This document shows, piece by piece, positions 8,199-17,134 of a stretch of DNA of 64,000 nt. The notes under the pieces are model-generated. The model was not told the origin of the DNA and ran no database searches. It was given only the letters and a program-made list of their open reading frames with translations. Source of the stretch: Rhodococcus sp. IEGM 1409 (GTDB lineage: Bacteria > Actinomycetota > Actinomycetes > Mycobacteriales > Mycobacteriaceae); contig NZ_JASHKN010000002.1 in assembly GCF_030056735.1 (NCBI RefSeq), forward strand, positions 248,001 to 312,000. Direction: 5' to 3'. Position 1 is the stretch's first letter. Each line of letters begins with the position of its first letter. Made by a program: the position numbers and the translations under genes.

Positions 8199-9527
8199 AT
8201 GAGTACTGCGATGCGAGACTTCGGTGACAGTGCGCTCTTTCCGGTCTACGAGGTGTTGAAGTCCAGCATCCTCGTCGACGGATTCGATCTGATTCTCGAC
8301 GTCGAAGGGTCGAGGGGTTCCTACCTCCGCGACCTGCGAGACGGAACCGAGTATCTGGACATGTTCGGTTTCTTCGGCTCTTCCGCCCTGGGGATGAATC
8401 ACCCGGCGATCACAGACGACGAGGAGTTCCAGCAGGAGTTGGCCGTCGTAGCCTCCAACAAGCCGAGTAATTCCGACATCTACACCGAACCTATGGCGCG
8501 CTTCGTTGCGGCTTTCGTTCGAGTGCTGGGGGATTCGGCACTCCCGCACTTGTTCTTCGTGGACGGCGGAGCCCTTGCGGTGGAGAATGCGCTCAAGGTT
8601 GCCTTCGACTGGAAGAGTCGGCTGAACGAAAGTCGTGGATTGTCAGGAGATCTGGGGACGAAGGTCCTGCATCTGAGCGAGGCTTTTCACGGCCGCAGTG
8701 GCTACACGATGTCACTCACCAACACCGAACCGGGCAAGGTCGCGAGATTCCCCAAGTTCGACTGGCCGCGAATCGACTCACCGTATCTCGCAGACGGCCG
8801 CGATGTCGAAGTGGCGGAGAGGCAAGCTCTCGAGCAAGCGCGCCAAGCGTTTGCCGACAACCCCGGCGACATCGCCTGTTTCATCGCCGAACCGATCCAG
8901 GGTGAGGGCGGCGACCATCACCTCAGGCCGGAATTTCTGCAGGCGATGCAGGAGTTGTGCCAAGAAAACGACGCGCTCTTCATTCTCGACGAGGTGCAAA
9001 CCGGGTGCGGAATCACCGGAACTGCCTGGGCTTACCAGCAATTGGGTCTGCATCCGGATGTGGTGGCCTTCGGCAAGAAAACGCAGGTGTGCGGCATCAT
9101 GGCTGGTGGTCGCGTAGATGAGGTGCGCGACAACGTGTTTCACGTCAGTTCCCGGATCAATTCGACGTGGGGTGGCAACCTCACCGACATGGTTCGTGCC
9201 CGGCGAATACTCGAAGTCATCGAGCAGGACCGACTGATCGACCGCGCGCGATTCACGGGTGCGCATCTCCTTGCCCGGTTGACCGAAGTCTGCGGGCAGT
9301 ACGCGGCGGCGATCGAGCCGCGAGGTCGTGGGCTGATGTGCGCGATCACGTTGGCAGACAGTGACCTTCGCGATCGCGTCGTGCAGCGACTACGAGAAGA
9401 CGAGCACGTGATGATTCTGCCCACCGGGAGGAGAGGAATCCGGTTCCGGCCCGCGCTGACCGTGACCACCGGAGAGTTGGACGACGCAGTCGACGCAGTC
9501 GAGCGCGTACTTGCACGCGAGACTTAG
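8199..9527 (+). CDS. lat: L-lysine 6-aminotransferase (lysine epsilon-transaminase)
   Basis: 442 aa fold-type I PLP aminotransferase (class III). It carries the LAT signature VVAFGKKTQVCG, in which the second lysine (K294) forms the Schiff base, plus FFVDGGALAVENALK and FILDEVQTG. It transfers the epsilon-amino group of lysine to 2-oxoglutarate, giving 2-aminoadipate semialdehyde, which cyclises to piperideine-6-carboxylate, the substrate of AmaB next door. Lrp upstream fits known starvation control of lat in mycobacteria. It ends in a 4-nt convergent overlap with the xanthine dehydrogenase gene. Confidence 0.93.
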   Translation: MSTAMRDFGDSALFPVYEVLKSSILVDGFDLILDVEGSRGSYLRDLRDGTEYLDMFGFFGSSALGMNHPAITDDEEFQQELAVVASNKPSNSDIYTEPMARFVAAFVRVLGDSALPHLFFVDGGALAVENALKVAFDWKSRLNESRGLSGDLGTKVLHLSEAFHGRSGYTMSLTNTEPGKVARFPKFDWPRIDSPYLADGRDVEVAERQALEQARQAFADNPGDIACFIAEPIQGEGGDHHLRPEFLQAMQELCQENDALFILDEVQTGCGITGTAWAYQQLGLHPDVVAFGKKTQVCGIMAGGRVDEVRDNVFHVSSRINSTWGGNLTDMVRARRILEVIEQDRLIDRARFTGAHLLARLTEVCGQYAAAIEPRGRGLMCAITLADSDLRDRVVQRLREDEHVMILPTGRRGIRFRPALTVTTGELDDAVDAVERVLARET

Positions 9528-12232
9528 GGTCTCTGCAGCTCGCCCCACACCCGATCCGGTGTCATCGGAGTGGAGTACATCCGAACTCCACACGCATTCG
9601 CGATTGCGTTTGCCAACGCCGGTGCCACCGGATTGAAGGGTGCTTCACTCATCGATTTTGCGCCGAAAGGCCCCAGCTTGTCGTACGTGTCGGCAAACAG
9701 TACTTCGGTGATCGGCAGATCCCCGAACTGTGGAACGTGGTAATTGCGCAGCTGCGGATTGATCACCCGACCTTCCTCGATGACGATCTCCTCCGACAGT
9801 GCAGCGCCCAGAGCCTGTCCCACACCGCCTTCCACCTGCCCTCGGAGTTGGGCCGGGTTCATGACGGTTCCGGCATCGGCGGCCTGAACGGACTGCAGAA
9901 TCTTCACCCGGCCGGTGTACGTGTCGACGGCGACACGAAAACCGTGGACGTTGAAGGAGACCGAGCGGGGTGTTCCGTCGTGGCGGCCGTCCGCGGTGAG
10001 CGGGCCGCCTTCGAGTAGCGTCGGGAAATCGATGCAACCGTGCGAGGATTCGACCCCGTCCGGCGAAAGATCGCCGACCTGCGCTCCGTGCCCGCTCACT
10101 CGCACAGCGCGGGTCAGTATCCGCTCACGGAGGCGTTCGCAGGCGATCAGGAGAGCCTTTCCGGCAACAACCGTTCCCGTCGACCCGAACGCACCGGTGT
10201 CGTATCCACCGGCGTCGGTGTCGGATTGAACGATCCTGATGCGATCCACCCTCGTCCGCAATTCTGTGGCAGCGATCTGTTGATGAACCGTGGTGGTTCC
10301 GTTGCCGAACTCGGCAGTCCCGATGTTCACGACGTACCGACCGTCGACCTCGAGTGTGACGGTGGTGTCGGAGAAGTGACCGCGCGGCGGAATTGTCGCG
10401 ATCATCGCGATCGCCAGGCCCTGGCCGGTCTTCCAACGGGACCCGGTCGGTGCCTGTTCTCCGCGTCCGCTCGAGAGCGCACTGTCGACGAGGTCGATGC
10501 ACTGGTCCAGCCCGTAGCTGCCGAACTCGAGATCGCCGTCTTCGACGTGCCAGTCGACGAAGTCGTCTCCTGGCAGGACGACGTTTCGCCGCCGAAAATC
10601 GAAGGGGTCCATGCCGAGCCGCTCCGCGAGCTGATCCATGGCCGACTCGACGGCGAAGATGATCTGACCGAGTCCATAACCACGGAAGGCGCCGGACGGA
10701 ACGTTGTTCGTGTAAACCGCCTCGGCGTCGACGCGTTTTGTCGCAGCGCGATAGACCGCCATGGATTCGGCGCAACCGTGGAACATGACTCCGATCGAAT
10801 GGTTCCCGTACGCCCCGGCGTCGGAAAGGACGTCGATGGCGAGCGCGGTGAGAGTTCCGTCGGCATCGGCGCCGGCACGCACCGAGACCCGCATCGGGTG
10901 CCGCGACGGTGCGAGGGTGAACTGATCACTTCGGCTGAACTCGTAGGTCACGGGTCTGCCGGTTCGCAGGACGGCCAGTGCGACCAGATCCTCGGTGAGT
11001 AGTTCCTGCTTCCCGCCGAAACCTCCACCCACCCGCTTGGCGAACACCCGGATGCGACTGCGGTCGAGATCGAAGATGTGAGCCAACTCGTCGCGAACCA
11101 GAAACGGCACCTGCGTGCTACTTCTGATGACGAGGCGGTCATCCTCGTCGAGCCAACCCACCGCGCCGTGAGTTTCCAATGCCACGTGCTGGACCCGTGC
11201 GGTTTGCCAGGTGCCCTCGACGACGGCTGTCGCATCCTGCAGCGCGAGATCCAGGTCACCGACGCCGTCGTGAAGTGCTGCAACCACATTGCGCGAGGCC
11301 GCGGCGATCCGGGAACTCTCGTTCTTGTCACCGTGCAGGAGCGGAGCGCCGGGGGAACGCGCACGGTCGGGTTCGAAAACCGCGTCGACCACCTCGTAGT
11401 CCACCTCGATCAGGGCGAGTGCGCGCCAAGCCTGCTTCGGGGTTTCGGCGACGACCGCGGCGACGCGCTGGCCGCGGAAACGGAGAGTGCGATCGAACAC
11501 CCGTGTGTCGTCGGGATCGTCGTTGCGGTCCTCGTGCCGAGCAGTGGAGAACAAGACATCCGGACTGTCTCGATAGGTGAGGACCGTGACGACGCCTGGC
11601 GCCGCTTCTGCTGCTACCGTGTCGATCCGGGTGATGTGCGCGTGTGCATGCGGACTCCCGAGCACCGCGGTGTGCAGCAGGCCGCTCGGCATCTCGGCCG
11701 GGGCGAAGTCCATCGTGAACTGCTCAGTTCCCGTGACGATTCGAGTGGAAGCCGGTGCTGCGATCGAACGGCCCTGGGCCGAGCCCAACGCGGCAGTCTC
11801 GGTGTTGGCAGTACCCGCCAGGGCGTCACGAATCGATCTGTACCCTGTGCAGCGGCACAGGTTACCTTTCATCGAGCACGCGAGATCGGTCTTCTGCTCC
11901 GGAGACAGTGCCGATGCCGTGACCACCATTCCCGCTGTGCAGAAACCACATTGGAAGCCGCCCGCGTCGACGAAGGCCTGTTGAGTGGGATGGAGACACT
12001 CAGGTGTACCGAGACCGGCGGCGGTGACAATCTCGCGGCCGTCGACGCGATGGGCTGGAAAGATGCACGAGTGGGTCGGGTGCCCGTCCACGAGCACCGA
12101 GCACGCCCCACAGTCCCCGGCGTCGCACCCCTTCTTGACGGAGTTCGTTCCATGCTCGCGAAGGAAGGTTCTCAGGCACTGCCCAGGGTGGGGTTGGTCG
12201 TCGCGGGGAACTCCGTCCACCGAGTACTTCAT
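9524..12232 (-). CDS. Xanthine dehydrogenase-type molybdoenzyme, fused [2Fe-2S] and molybdopterin subunit
   Basis: 902 aa. Residues 1-140 carry two [2Fe-2S] clusters: C36, C41, C44, C56 (plant-ferredoxin type) and C95, C98, C126, C128. The rest (about 160-902) is the molybdopterin-binding part, with GGGFGGKQE, AFRGYGLGQ and the C-terminal catalytic-glutamate segment AKSMSEAPFNP. Fusing FeS directly to Mo without an FAD domain recalls the Desulfovibrio aldehyde oxidoreductase layout. Here, however, the FAD subunit is encoded just upstream (12229-13038, 4-nt overlap), giving an alpha-beta enzyme. The setting with guanine deaminase and uricase genes argues for hypoxanthine/xanthine oxidation to urate. 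It could be a different purine hydroxylase. Confidence 0.88.
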   Translation of the reverse strand: MKYSVDGVPRDDQPHPGQCLRTFLREHGTNSVKKGCDAGDCGACSVLVDGHPTHSCIFPAHRVDGREIVTAAGLGTPECLHPTQQAFVDAGGFQCGFCTAGMVVTASALSPEQKTDLACSMKGNLCRCTGYRSIRDALAGTANTETAALGSAQGRSIAAPASTRIVTGTEQFTMDFAPAEMPSGLLHTAVLGSPHAHAHITRIDTVAAEAAPGVVTVLTYRDSPDVLFSTARHEDRNDDPDDTRVFDRTLRFRGQRVAAVVAETPKQAWRALALIEVDYEVVDAVFEPDRARSPGAPLLHGDKNESSRIAAASRNVVAALHDGVGDLDLALQDATAVVEGTWQTARVQHVALETHGAVGWLDEDDRLVIRSSTQVPFLVRDELAHIFDLDRSRIRVFAKRVGGGFGGKQELLTEDLVALAVLRTGRPVTYEFSRSDQFTLAPSRHPMRVSVRAGADADGTLTALAIDVLSDAGAYGNHSIGVMFHGCAESMAVYRAATKRVDAEAVYTNNVPSGAFRGYGLGQIIFAVESAMDQLAERLGMDPFDFRRRNVVLPGDDFVDWHVEDGDLEFGSYGLDQCIDLVDSALSSGRGEQAPTGSRWKTGQGLAIAMIATIPPRGHFSDTTVTLEVDGRYVVNIGTAEFGNGTTTVHQQIAATELRTRVDRIRIVQSDTDAGGYDTGAFGSTGTVVAGKALLIACERLRERILTRAVRVSGHGAQVGDLSPDGVESSHGCIDFPTLLEGGPLTADGRHDGTPRSVSFNVHGFRVAVDTYTGRVKILQSVQAADAGTVMNPAQLRGQVEGGVGQALGAALSEEIVIEEGRVINPQLRNYHVPQFGDLPITEVLFADTYDKLGPFGAKSMSEAPFNPVAPALANAIANACGVRMYSTPMTPDRVWGELQRP

Positions 12233-13038
12233 TCCAGTTCACCCCGGATTTCTTCGGCGAGGAGCGCAGCCATCGCCTGTCGCCATGGCGCAGTTCCATG
12301 AACATCGGTGAAGTAGGCGTCTTCCGGAATCCTGTTGCGCAACGCATTCGCGAGTGCAGCGGTGTCGGGGAGCTTGTCGAATTTCAGAGAGTACGGACGG
12401 CGGGTGGCAGCGGTGACCGCCAGGGTGAAACCGTCGGCGCCGCACCGGCCGGCCACGGCGACAGCGGAGCGCCCGAGCGAGGTCTGCGCCAGTTTCCGCA
12501 TCGCGGTGCGTGCGGTCAGTGCGTGTGCGGGAATCCGGATACTGCGGATGATCTCGCCGGGGCCCAGAACGTTGCGAGAATCGTCGATGACGAATTCGAC
12601 TACGGGTAGCGAGTATTCGGTTCCGTCCGGGCGCCAGATCGTCAGATCGGCGTCGAGGGCAGTGCACAGTGTCGTCATGGCACCGGCCGGGAAGGACAGT
12701 GCGATGTTGCCGCCGACCGTCGCGTAGCGCAGGACTTTCCACGATGCGAGCAATGCATCGGCGCACTGCCGGAAGAGCGGCGTGGCGGTCCACGACGCGG
12801 GCAGTTCGGCGCGGCAGAGTTCCTCGATGGTGCAGGTGGCCGCGATCTCGATACCGTGATCGCTGACCTCGACGGCTTCCCAGTCGAGGCCCGACAGGTC
12901 GACGAGTGTGGTCAGGTGTGGCTGTGGTTCCGAATACAGCCAGGTGCCACCGCCGATGAACCCGATTCCGGGTGATGCGCAGGGGATTTCGGCTCGGGTG
13001 CGCGGCACCAGTACTTCGTCGACACTGTGCAGATCCAT
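12229..13038 (-). CDS. FAD-binding subunit of xanthine dehydrogenase-type enzyme
   Basis: 269 aa from the ATG at 13038; the upstream extension to 13134 overlaps the deaminase gene and is not family-like. It has the FAD_binding_5 signature IGFIGGGTWLY near residue 25 and the second flavin loop ATVGGNIALSFPAG, then a CO-dehydrogenase flavoprotein C-terminal-type region. It passes electrons from the FeS clusters of the 9524-12232 subunit to NAD or another acceptor. The stop overlaps the start of that subunit by 4 nt, so the two are translated together in one complex. Confidence 0.88.
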   Translation of the reverse strand: MDLHSVDEVLVPRTRAEIPCASPGIGFIGGGTWLYSEPQPHLTTLVDLSGLDWEAVEVSDHGIEIAATCTIEELCRAELPASWTATPLFRQCADALLASWKVLRYATVGGNIALSFPAGAMTTLCTALDADLTIWRPDGTEYSLPVVEFVIDDSRNVLGPGEIIRSIRIPAHALTARTAMRKLAQTSLGRSAVAVAGRCGADGFTLAVTAATRRPYSLKFDKLPDTAALANALRNRIPEDAYFTDVHGTAPWRQAMAALLAEEIRGELE

Positions 13039-13045
13039 CGCGTCG

Positions 13046-14416
13046 TCACGCCTTTCCGAGGAGGTCGCGGTGTGCTCGTGCGACGTCCGAGGCCACGACA
13101 TCCTCGTCGACGGTGATGACTCGGCCGTCGGCAATCACGATTCGACCGTTCACGAGCAGTAACTTCAACGGGGGAGTCGAGCCCAGTACGAGCGCCGCCA
13201 CCGGATCGGTGATGCCGGCATGGGCGACGGTGTCGAGCTTCCACACCGCCAGGTCGGCAAGTTTCCCGACCTCGATCGATCCGATCTCGGTGTCGCGGCC
13301 CAGAACTCTTGCGCCGCCGACAGTGCCAAGTTCCAAGGCTTTTCGCACGGTCATCGCCTGCGGTCCACCCTTGGCGCGAGCAAACAGAAGTGCGTGACGC
13401 GACTCCTCGATCAGGCTGCACGCTTCGTTGCTCGCCGCACCGTCCACACCGAGTCCCACTGTGACCCCGCCGTTCACCAGATCCACGGCACGGGCAATAC
13501 CGGCTCCCAGTCGCGCATTGGAGGTCGGGCAGTGTGCCGCCGCAGTTCCGGTTCGCGCCATCGTCTCGATACCGGCATCGTCGAGATGGACTGCGTGCGC
13601 GTACCAGACGTCCGGGCCCACCCAGCCGACGCGTTCCATGTATTCGACAGGTGTGCAACCGAAAAGCTCTTTGCAGAAGCTCTCCTCGTCCAACGTCTCG
13701 GCCAGATGCGTGTGCATCCTGACACCGGCTTCACGCGCCAGTGTCGCGGACTCGCGGAGTAACGACTCCGTCACCGAAAAGGGGGAGCAGGGTGCTACCG
13801 CGATCTGCAGCATCGATCCGGGATCCGGGTCGTGCCAACGATCGATGACGGCCTGCGTGCCGGTCAGGATGTCATCGAGGTTCTCCACGACGTGATCCGG
13901 TGGTAGACCGCCGGAACTCTGGCCGAGATCCATCGACCCACGGCATGGATGGAATCGAAGACCGACCTGTGAGGCAGCGTTGATCTCGGCCTCGAAAACG
14001 TCCCCGGCATCGCGGGGAACGACGTAGTGGTGGTCGGTGGTGGTCGTGCACCCGGTTTTTGCCAACCAGGTGAGCCCGCCCGTGGCCGCCACGTGTACGG
14101 CGTCGGCGTCGATACCCGCCCAGACGGGGTACAGGGTGGTCAGCCACTCGAAAAGCGTCGAGTCCGCGGCCAGGCCTCGGGTGATCCATTGGTAGAGATG
14201 ATGATGTGTGTTGACCAGACCCGGCGTGATCAGGCAACCACTCCCGTCTATCACCTGCGCACCGGGGTATGCGGGTGGCTTTCCGGCGCCGACGTCGACG
14301 ATCTTGTTGCCAGAGATCACCACATAGCCGTCGGAGTACTCGGAGCGGTCGCCGTCCATCGTGACCACATGGGCGCCTGCGACGACGAGTGTTGCCTCGA
14401 GGGCTGATTCGGTCAC
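13046..14416 (-). CDS. 8-oxoguanine deaminase-like amidohydrolase
   Basis: 456 aa from the GTG at 14416, which overlaps the uricase stop (GTGA); an ATG at 14443 would extend further into uricase and is less likely. It belongs to the amidohydrolase (TrzN/AtzA/guanine deaminase) superfamily with metal ligands in NTHHHLYQW, HTHLAE and the late GVDGAASNE. It closely fits the bacterial 8-oxoguanine deaminase subgroup, some members of which are annotated as hydroxydechloroatrazine ethylaminohydrolase. In this operon it would deaminate guanine or 8-oxoguanine, giving xanthine or urate for the neighbouring enzymes. Which purine it prefers is not decided by the sequence. Confidence 0.82.
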   Translation of the reverse strand: MTESALEATLVVAGAHVVTMDGDRSEYSDGYVVISGNKIVDVGAGKPPAYPGAQVIDGSGCLITPGLVNTHHHLYQWITRGLAADSTLFEWLTTLYPVWAGIDADAVHVAATGGLTWLAKTGCTTTTDHHYVVPRDAGDVFEAEINAASQVGLRFHPCRGSMDLGQSSGGLPPDHVVENLDDILTGTQAVIDRWHDPDPGSMLQIAVAPCSPFSVTESLLRESATLAREAGVRMHTHLAETLDEESFCKELFGCTPVEYMERVGWVGPDVWYAHAVHLDDAGIETMARTGTAAAHCPTSNARLGAGIARAVDLVNGGVTVGLGVDGAASNEACSLIEESRHALLFARAKGGPQAMTVRKALELGTVGGARVLGRDTEIGSIEVGKLADLAVWKLDTVAHAGITDPVAALVLGSTPPLKLLLVNGRIVIADGRVITVDEDVVASDVARAHRDLLGKA

Positions 14417-15360
14417 GACAACCAGCCGGCATAGGTGGTCCACGACGGTCCCGCGTCCGGCGCGTCGGATCGGCTGACCGCCGCTTGGATCAGCCCGTAG
14501 GGACGATCCGCAGCGTGGAACACCTCGTTGTCGTTTTCCACACCGAAGCGGCCGAGTGCATATTCGAAATGATGCTTGTTGGGTGCTGAGAGTCGAACCT
14601 CCGCAATGATCGGGAATTCCTCGAGAATTGCCTTACCGATGTGGAAGAGCGTCTGCTGCAGGGCAAGTGAATGCACCTGTGCGAACTGTTTGACGATCTG
14701 TGCCTTGATGCCCACGTAGACCGATTCCCAGTCGACGTCGGTGGTGACAAATCGCCACTGGGCGACCAACGTCGTTGCCATGACCCGGTCGTCGGTCGGC
14801 TCGAGAACGGTGTACGGATCTTCGAGAAAACCCGAGAACTCACTACCTGTCGATTTGAGGATCACCAGGTCCTTCAAGCCGCCGATCACCCATGTCCCGG
14901 TATCGGAGAGGGTGATCGACGCCGTTCGAACTTCCTGACCCTTCCGAATCCAGGTGTAGTCGTGCTCGCTGCCGTCGACAACCGCACGCTCCCAGGCGTA
15001 TTCCTCGATCTCGATCCGCGCGCCACTGACCGGTTCGATGTCGTCGACGAAATGACGGGCGAGCTCGAGTCCGTACGTCTCGATCGAGATCAGTCCCTTT
15101 TCCTTGGCATAGGAATAGGCCGTTTGCTTCTGCGTGTCGGTCGGCAGAACCTTCGACTGATCACCGGTGAGGTACGCGTCGGCGAAATCTCCACGCAGGC
15201 AAGTGGAGACGTTGATGTCGTGAATCTCGTGACGGGGGGTGTCTCGATAGATTCGAACTACCCGATTTTCCGCTTTGCCGTACTGGTGACCCGATAGTTC
15301 GATGGATCCGCTCAACCGGTCGGTGTTCGTACTGCCGGTCGTGATGTTGTCGGTAGTCAC
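14413..15360 (-). CDS. uox: Urate oxidase (factor-independent uricase)
   Basis: 315 aa from the GTG at 15360, four bases after the uraH stop. It is a standard tunnelling-fold uricase of about 300 aa. Recognisable blocks are YGKAENRVVRIYRD, the Thr of VLPTDTQKQTAYSYAKEKG, the middle SGFLEDPYT and the late NKHHFEYALGRFG. It oxidises urate with O2 to 5-hydroxyisourate and H2O2, without a cofactor. Its products are handled by UraH and UraD, encoded just upstream in the same operon, so the whole urate-to-allantoin step set is present. Confidence 0.93.
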   Translation of the reverse strand: MTTDNITTGSTNTDRLSGSIELSGHQYGKAENRVVRIYRDTPRHEIHDINVSTCLRGDFADAYLTGDQSKVLPTDTQKQTAYSYAKEKGLISIETYGLELARHFVDDIEPVSGARIEIEEYAWERAVVDGSEHDYTWIRKGQEVRTASITLSDTGTWVIGGLKDLVILKSTGSEFSGFLEDPYTVLEPTDDRVMATTLVAQWRFVTTDVDWESVYVGIKAQIVKQFAQVHSLALQQTLFHIGKAILEEFPIIAEVRLSAPNKHHFEYALGRFGVENDNEVFHAADRPYGLIQAAVSRSDAPDAGPSWTTYAGWLS

Positions 15361-15364
15361 GTGT

Positions 15365-15694
15365 TCAGCTCCCGCGATAGGTGGAATAAGCAAAGGGCGA
15401 CAGCAACAACGGGACGTGATAGCCCCGCGCCATGTCGTCCACCCGGAAGGTCACTGTCACTTCCGGGTAGAAGTTCTCTTGTCCGTTGGACTCGAAATAC
15501 GTTCCGGTGTCGAAAGTCAGGGTGTAGTGACCGGCGGTCAGGCCGCCCGGAGCAAGTTCGGGGATGCGGCCGTCGGAGTCGGTCTCGGCAGTGGTGATCG
15601 TGGCGCCGCTTCGATCACGAAGCTCGACGCGAATCCCCGCCGCGGGATTGCCCGTCGTCGCGTCGAGAACGTGCGTGCTCAGGGACTTACTCAT
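15365..15694 (-). CDS. uraH: 5-hydroxyisourate hydrolase (transthyretin-like)
   Basis: 109 aa from the ATG at 15694 (overlaps the uraD stop, ATGA). It opens with the family signature LSTHVLDATTGNPAAGI and ends with the diagnostic C-terminal tetrapeptide YRGS. The catalytic His and Arg positions (H in STHVLD, R in GIRVELR) and the C-terminal YHVPLLLSP strand are conserved. It hydrolyses 5-hydroxyisourate from uricase to OHCU, the substrate of UraD. The length is normal for the family. Confidence 0.95.
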   Translation of the reverse strand: MSKSLSTHVLDATTGNPAAGIRVELRDRSGATITTAETDSDGRIPELAPGGLTAGHYTLTFDTGTYFESNGQENFYPEVTVTFRVDDMARGYHVPLLLSPFAYSTYRGS

Positions 15695-16209
15695 GCTGCG
15701 CCTCCCGCGAGTGAATCGATCAGACGAGCAAGTCTGATCCGATTGATGGCGGCCAATTCGGTTCGAAGCACGGAACGCTCGGTCGCCGGGTCGTTTCGGA
15801 GACGACCTCGAAGGATGTCGAGGAGCTCCGTTCCAGATTTCCCCGACGCGCAGACCAGGTAAACATGACCGAATTTGTCCTCGTACTCGGCGTTCTTCTG
15901 TCGAAGTTCCGCGAGTACGTCTTCTGTCGCGGACGAAACGCCCGACTGTTCCCGGGTCGAGGACGCGCTCTCGGTTCGCTCGCCGATTCGCGGGTGGCCG
16001 GACAGTGCGTCGTCGATCTCGGATTCGGGAAGCTCGGCCAGCACAGCATCTGCTGTGTCGAACAGAGCCTTCAGATCGGCGAAGGGGCGCGACGCGGCGA
16101 TTTGCTCTGCCCACATGGCGGAATGGCAACACTCGAGCAGGGCCGCGACTGCCTGGTGGTCACCGAGCGCATCGATGGCTCCGAGACCACTGGAATTCGT
16201 TGTAGGCAT
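15691..16209 (-). CDS. uraD: 2-oxo-4-hydroxy-4-carboxy-5-ureidoimidazoline (OHCU) decarboxylase
   Basis: 172 aa from the ATG at 16209. The catalytic motif SGHPRIGE (HPxIG) is present, followed by the helical FGHVYLVCASGKS segment with the substrate-binding F/Y. It decarboxylates OHCU to S-allantoin. It is the first gene of the minus-strand purine operon uraD-uraH-uox-deaminase-FAD subunit-xdh, all joined by overlaps or gaps of 7 nt or less. Its promoter must lie in 16210-16333, shared with the divergent phosphatase gene. Confidence 0.93.
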   Translation of the reverse strand: MPTTNSSGLGAIDALGDHQAVAALLECCHSAMWAEQIAASRPFADLKALFDTADAVLAELPESEIDDALSGHPRIGERTESASSTREQSGVSSATEDVLAELRQKNAEYEDKFGHVYLVCASGKSGTELLDILRGRLRNDPATERSVLRTELAAINRIRLARLIDSLAGGAA

Positions 16210-16333
16210 GTCCACAGGATTACTTGAGCATGTTACGGATCTGTAGCGCAGCAATTACGGGAGATGATGTGTCGCAATCTTTCTTTCTCCGGCTTTTGTC
16301 CGGCACTGTCTGACGCCCGATACATTCTCAGGT

Positions 16334-17134
16334 ATGACCGACACTCCGAAGCTGTCTTCCGTCGTACCGTCCTTGGCGAACCTCCGCGACATCGGTGGCC
16401 CCGAATCGAGCTTCGGTGGCACCGTCCGCACCGGGAGCGTGTTTCGTTCCACCGACCTGGCATCGCTCAGCGCGGAGGGCGCACAGACCCTCGCCGATCT
16501 GGGAATCGTCACGATCTACGATCTGCGCACCGAATCCGAACGTGAGACGGCGCCGGACCTGACGCCGGACGGAATCCGGGAACTCGGCCTGGACGTATTG
16601 GCGGACAAGCAGTATCGCGCCATTCCGGCTCAGATGCAGCAGATGATCGCCGACCCGGCATTCGCTGCCGAAGCGTTGGGCAGCGGCCAGGCACTCGAAT
16701 ACTTCCAGGGAAGTTACCGCGATTTCGTGACCTTGCCGAGTGCGGTCGCGTCGTACCGGCAACTGTTCGTCGACTTGGCGCAGCCGTCCAGTTCGCCGGC
16801 ACTCGTTCACTGCACCACGGGCAAGGATCGCACGGGTTGGGCAGCGGCCGCGTTACTGCTCTTCCTGGGTGCCTCCGAGGACGCAGTCTTCGCGGACTAC
16901 CTCGAAACCAACAAGATCCTGTTGCCGATGTTCGCGCCACTCCTCGAACGATTCGAGGCGAAGGGTATCGATCCGACCCTGCTCGAAGGTGTCCTCGGTG
17001 TCAGGCGCGAGTACCTGGAGGCGTCGATGGCAGAGCTCGAGCAGGTCCACGGATCGATCGAGGCGTACTTCACCGACGGCCTGAAGATCGACGCTTCGAC
17101 CCAGGACCAATTGCGAAGCAACCTGCTCAGCTGA
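16334..17134 (+). CDS. Tyrosine-protein phosphatase (PtpB-like, Y_phosphatase3)
   Basis: 266 aa with the CX5R P-loop HCTTGKDRTG (C160, R166), the lysine at P-loop position 4 typical of the bacterial Y_phosphatase3/PtpB group, and an N-terminal NLRDIGG motif. Members dephosphorylate phosphotyrosine or phosphoserine and some also phosphoinositides. No signal peptide is visible. It abuts the convergent VanZ-like gene (1-nt gap) and is divergent from the purine operon. Its physiological substrate is unknown. Confidence 0.88.
   Translation: MTDTPKLSSVVPSLANLRDIGGPESSFGGTVRTGSVFRSTDLASLSAEGAQTLADLGIVTIYDLRTESERETAPDLTPDGIRELGLDVLADKQYRAIPAQMQQMIADPAFAAEALGSGQALEYFQGSYRDFVTLPSAVASYRQLFVDLAQPSSSPALVHCTTGKDRTGWAAAALLLFLGASEDAVFADYLETNKILLPMFAPLLERFEAKGIDPTLLEGVLGVRREYLEASMAELEQVHGSIEAYFTDGLKIDASTQDQLRSNLLS

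Noticed and set aside
10040-12301. Plus-strand open frames opposite the xanthine dehydrogenase gene
   Set aside because: Shadow frames of the large molybdoenzyme; no ribosome site or domain signature.
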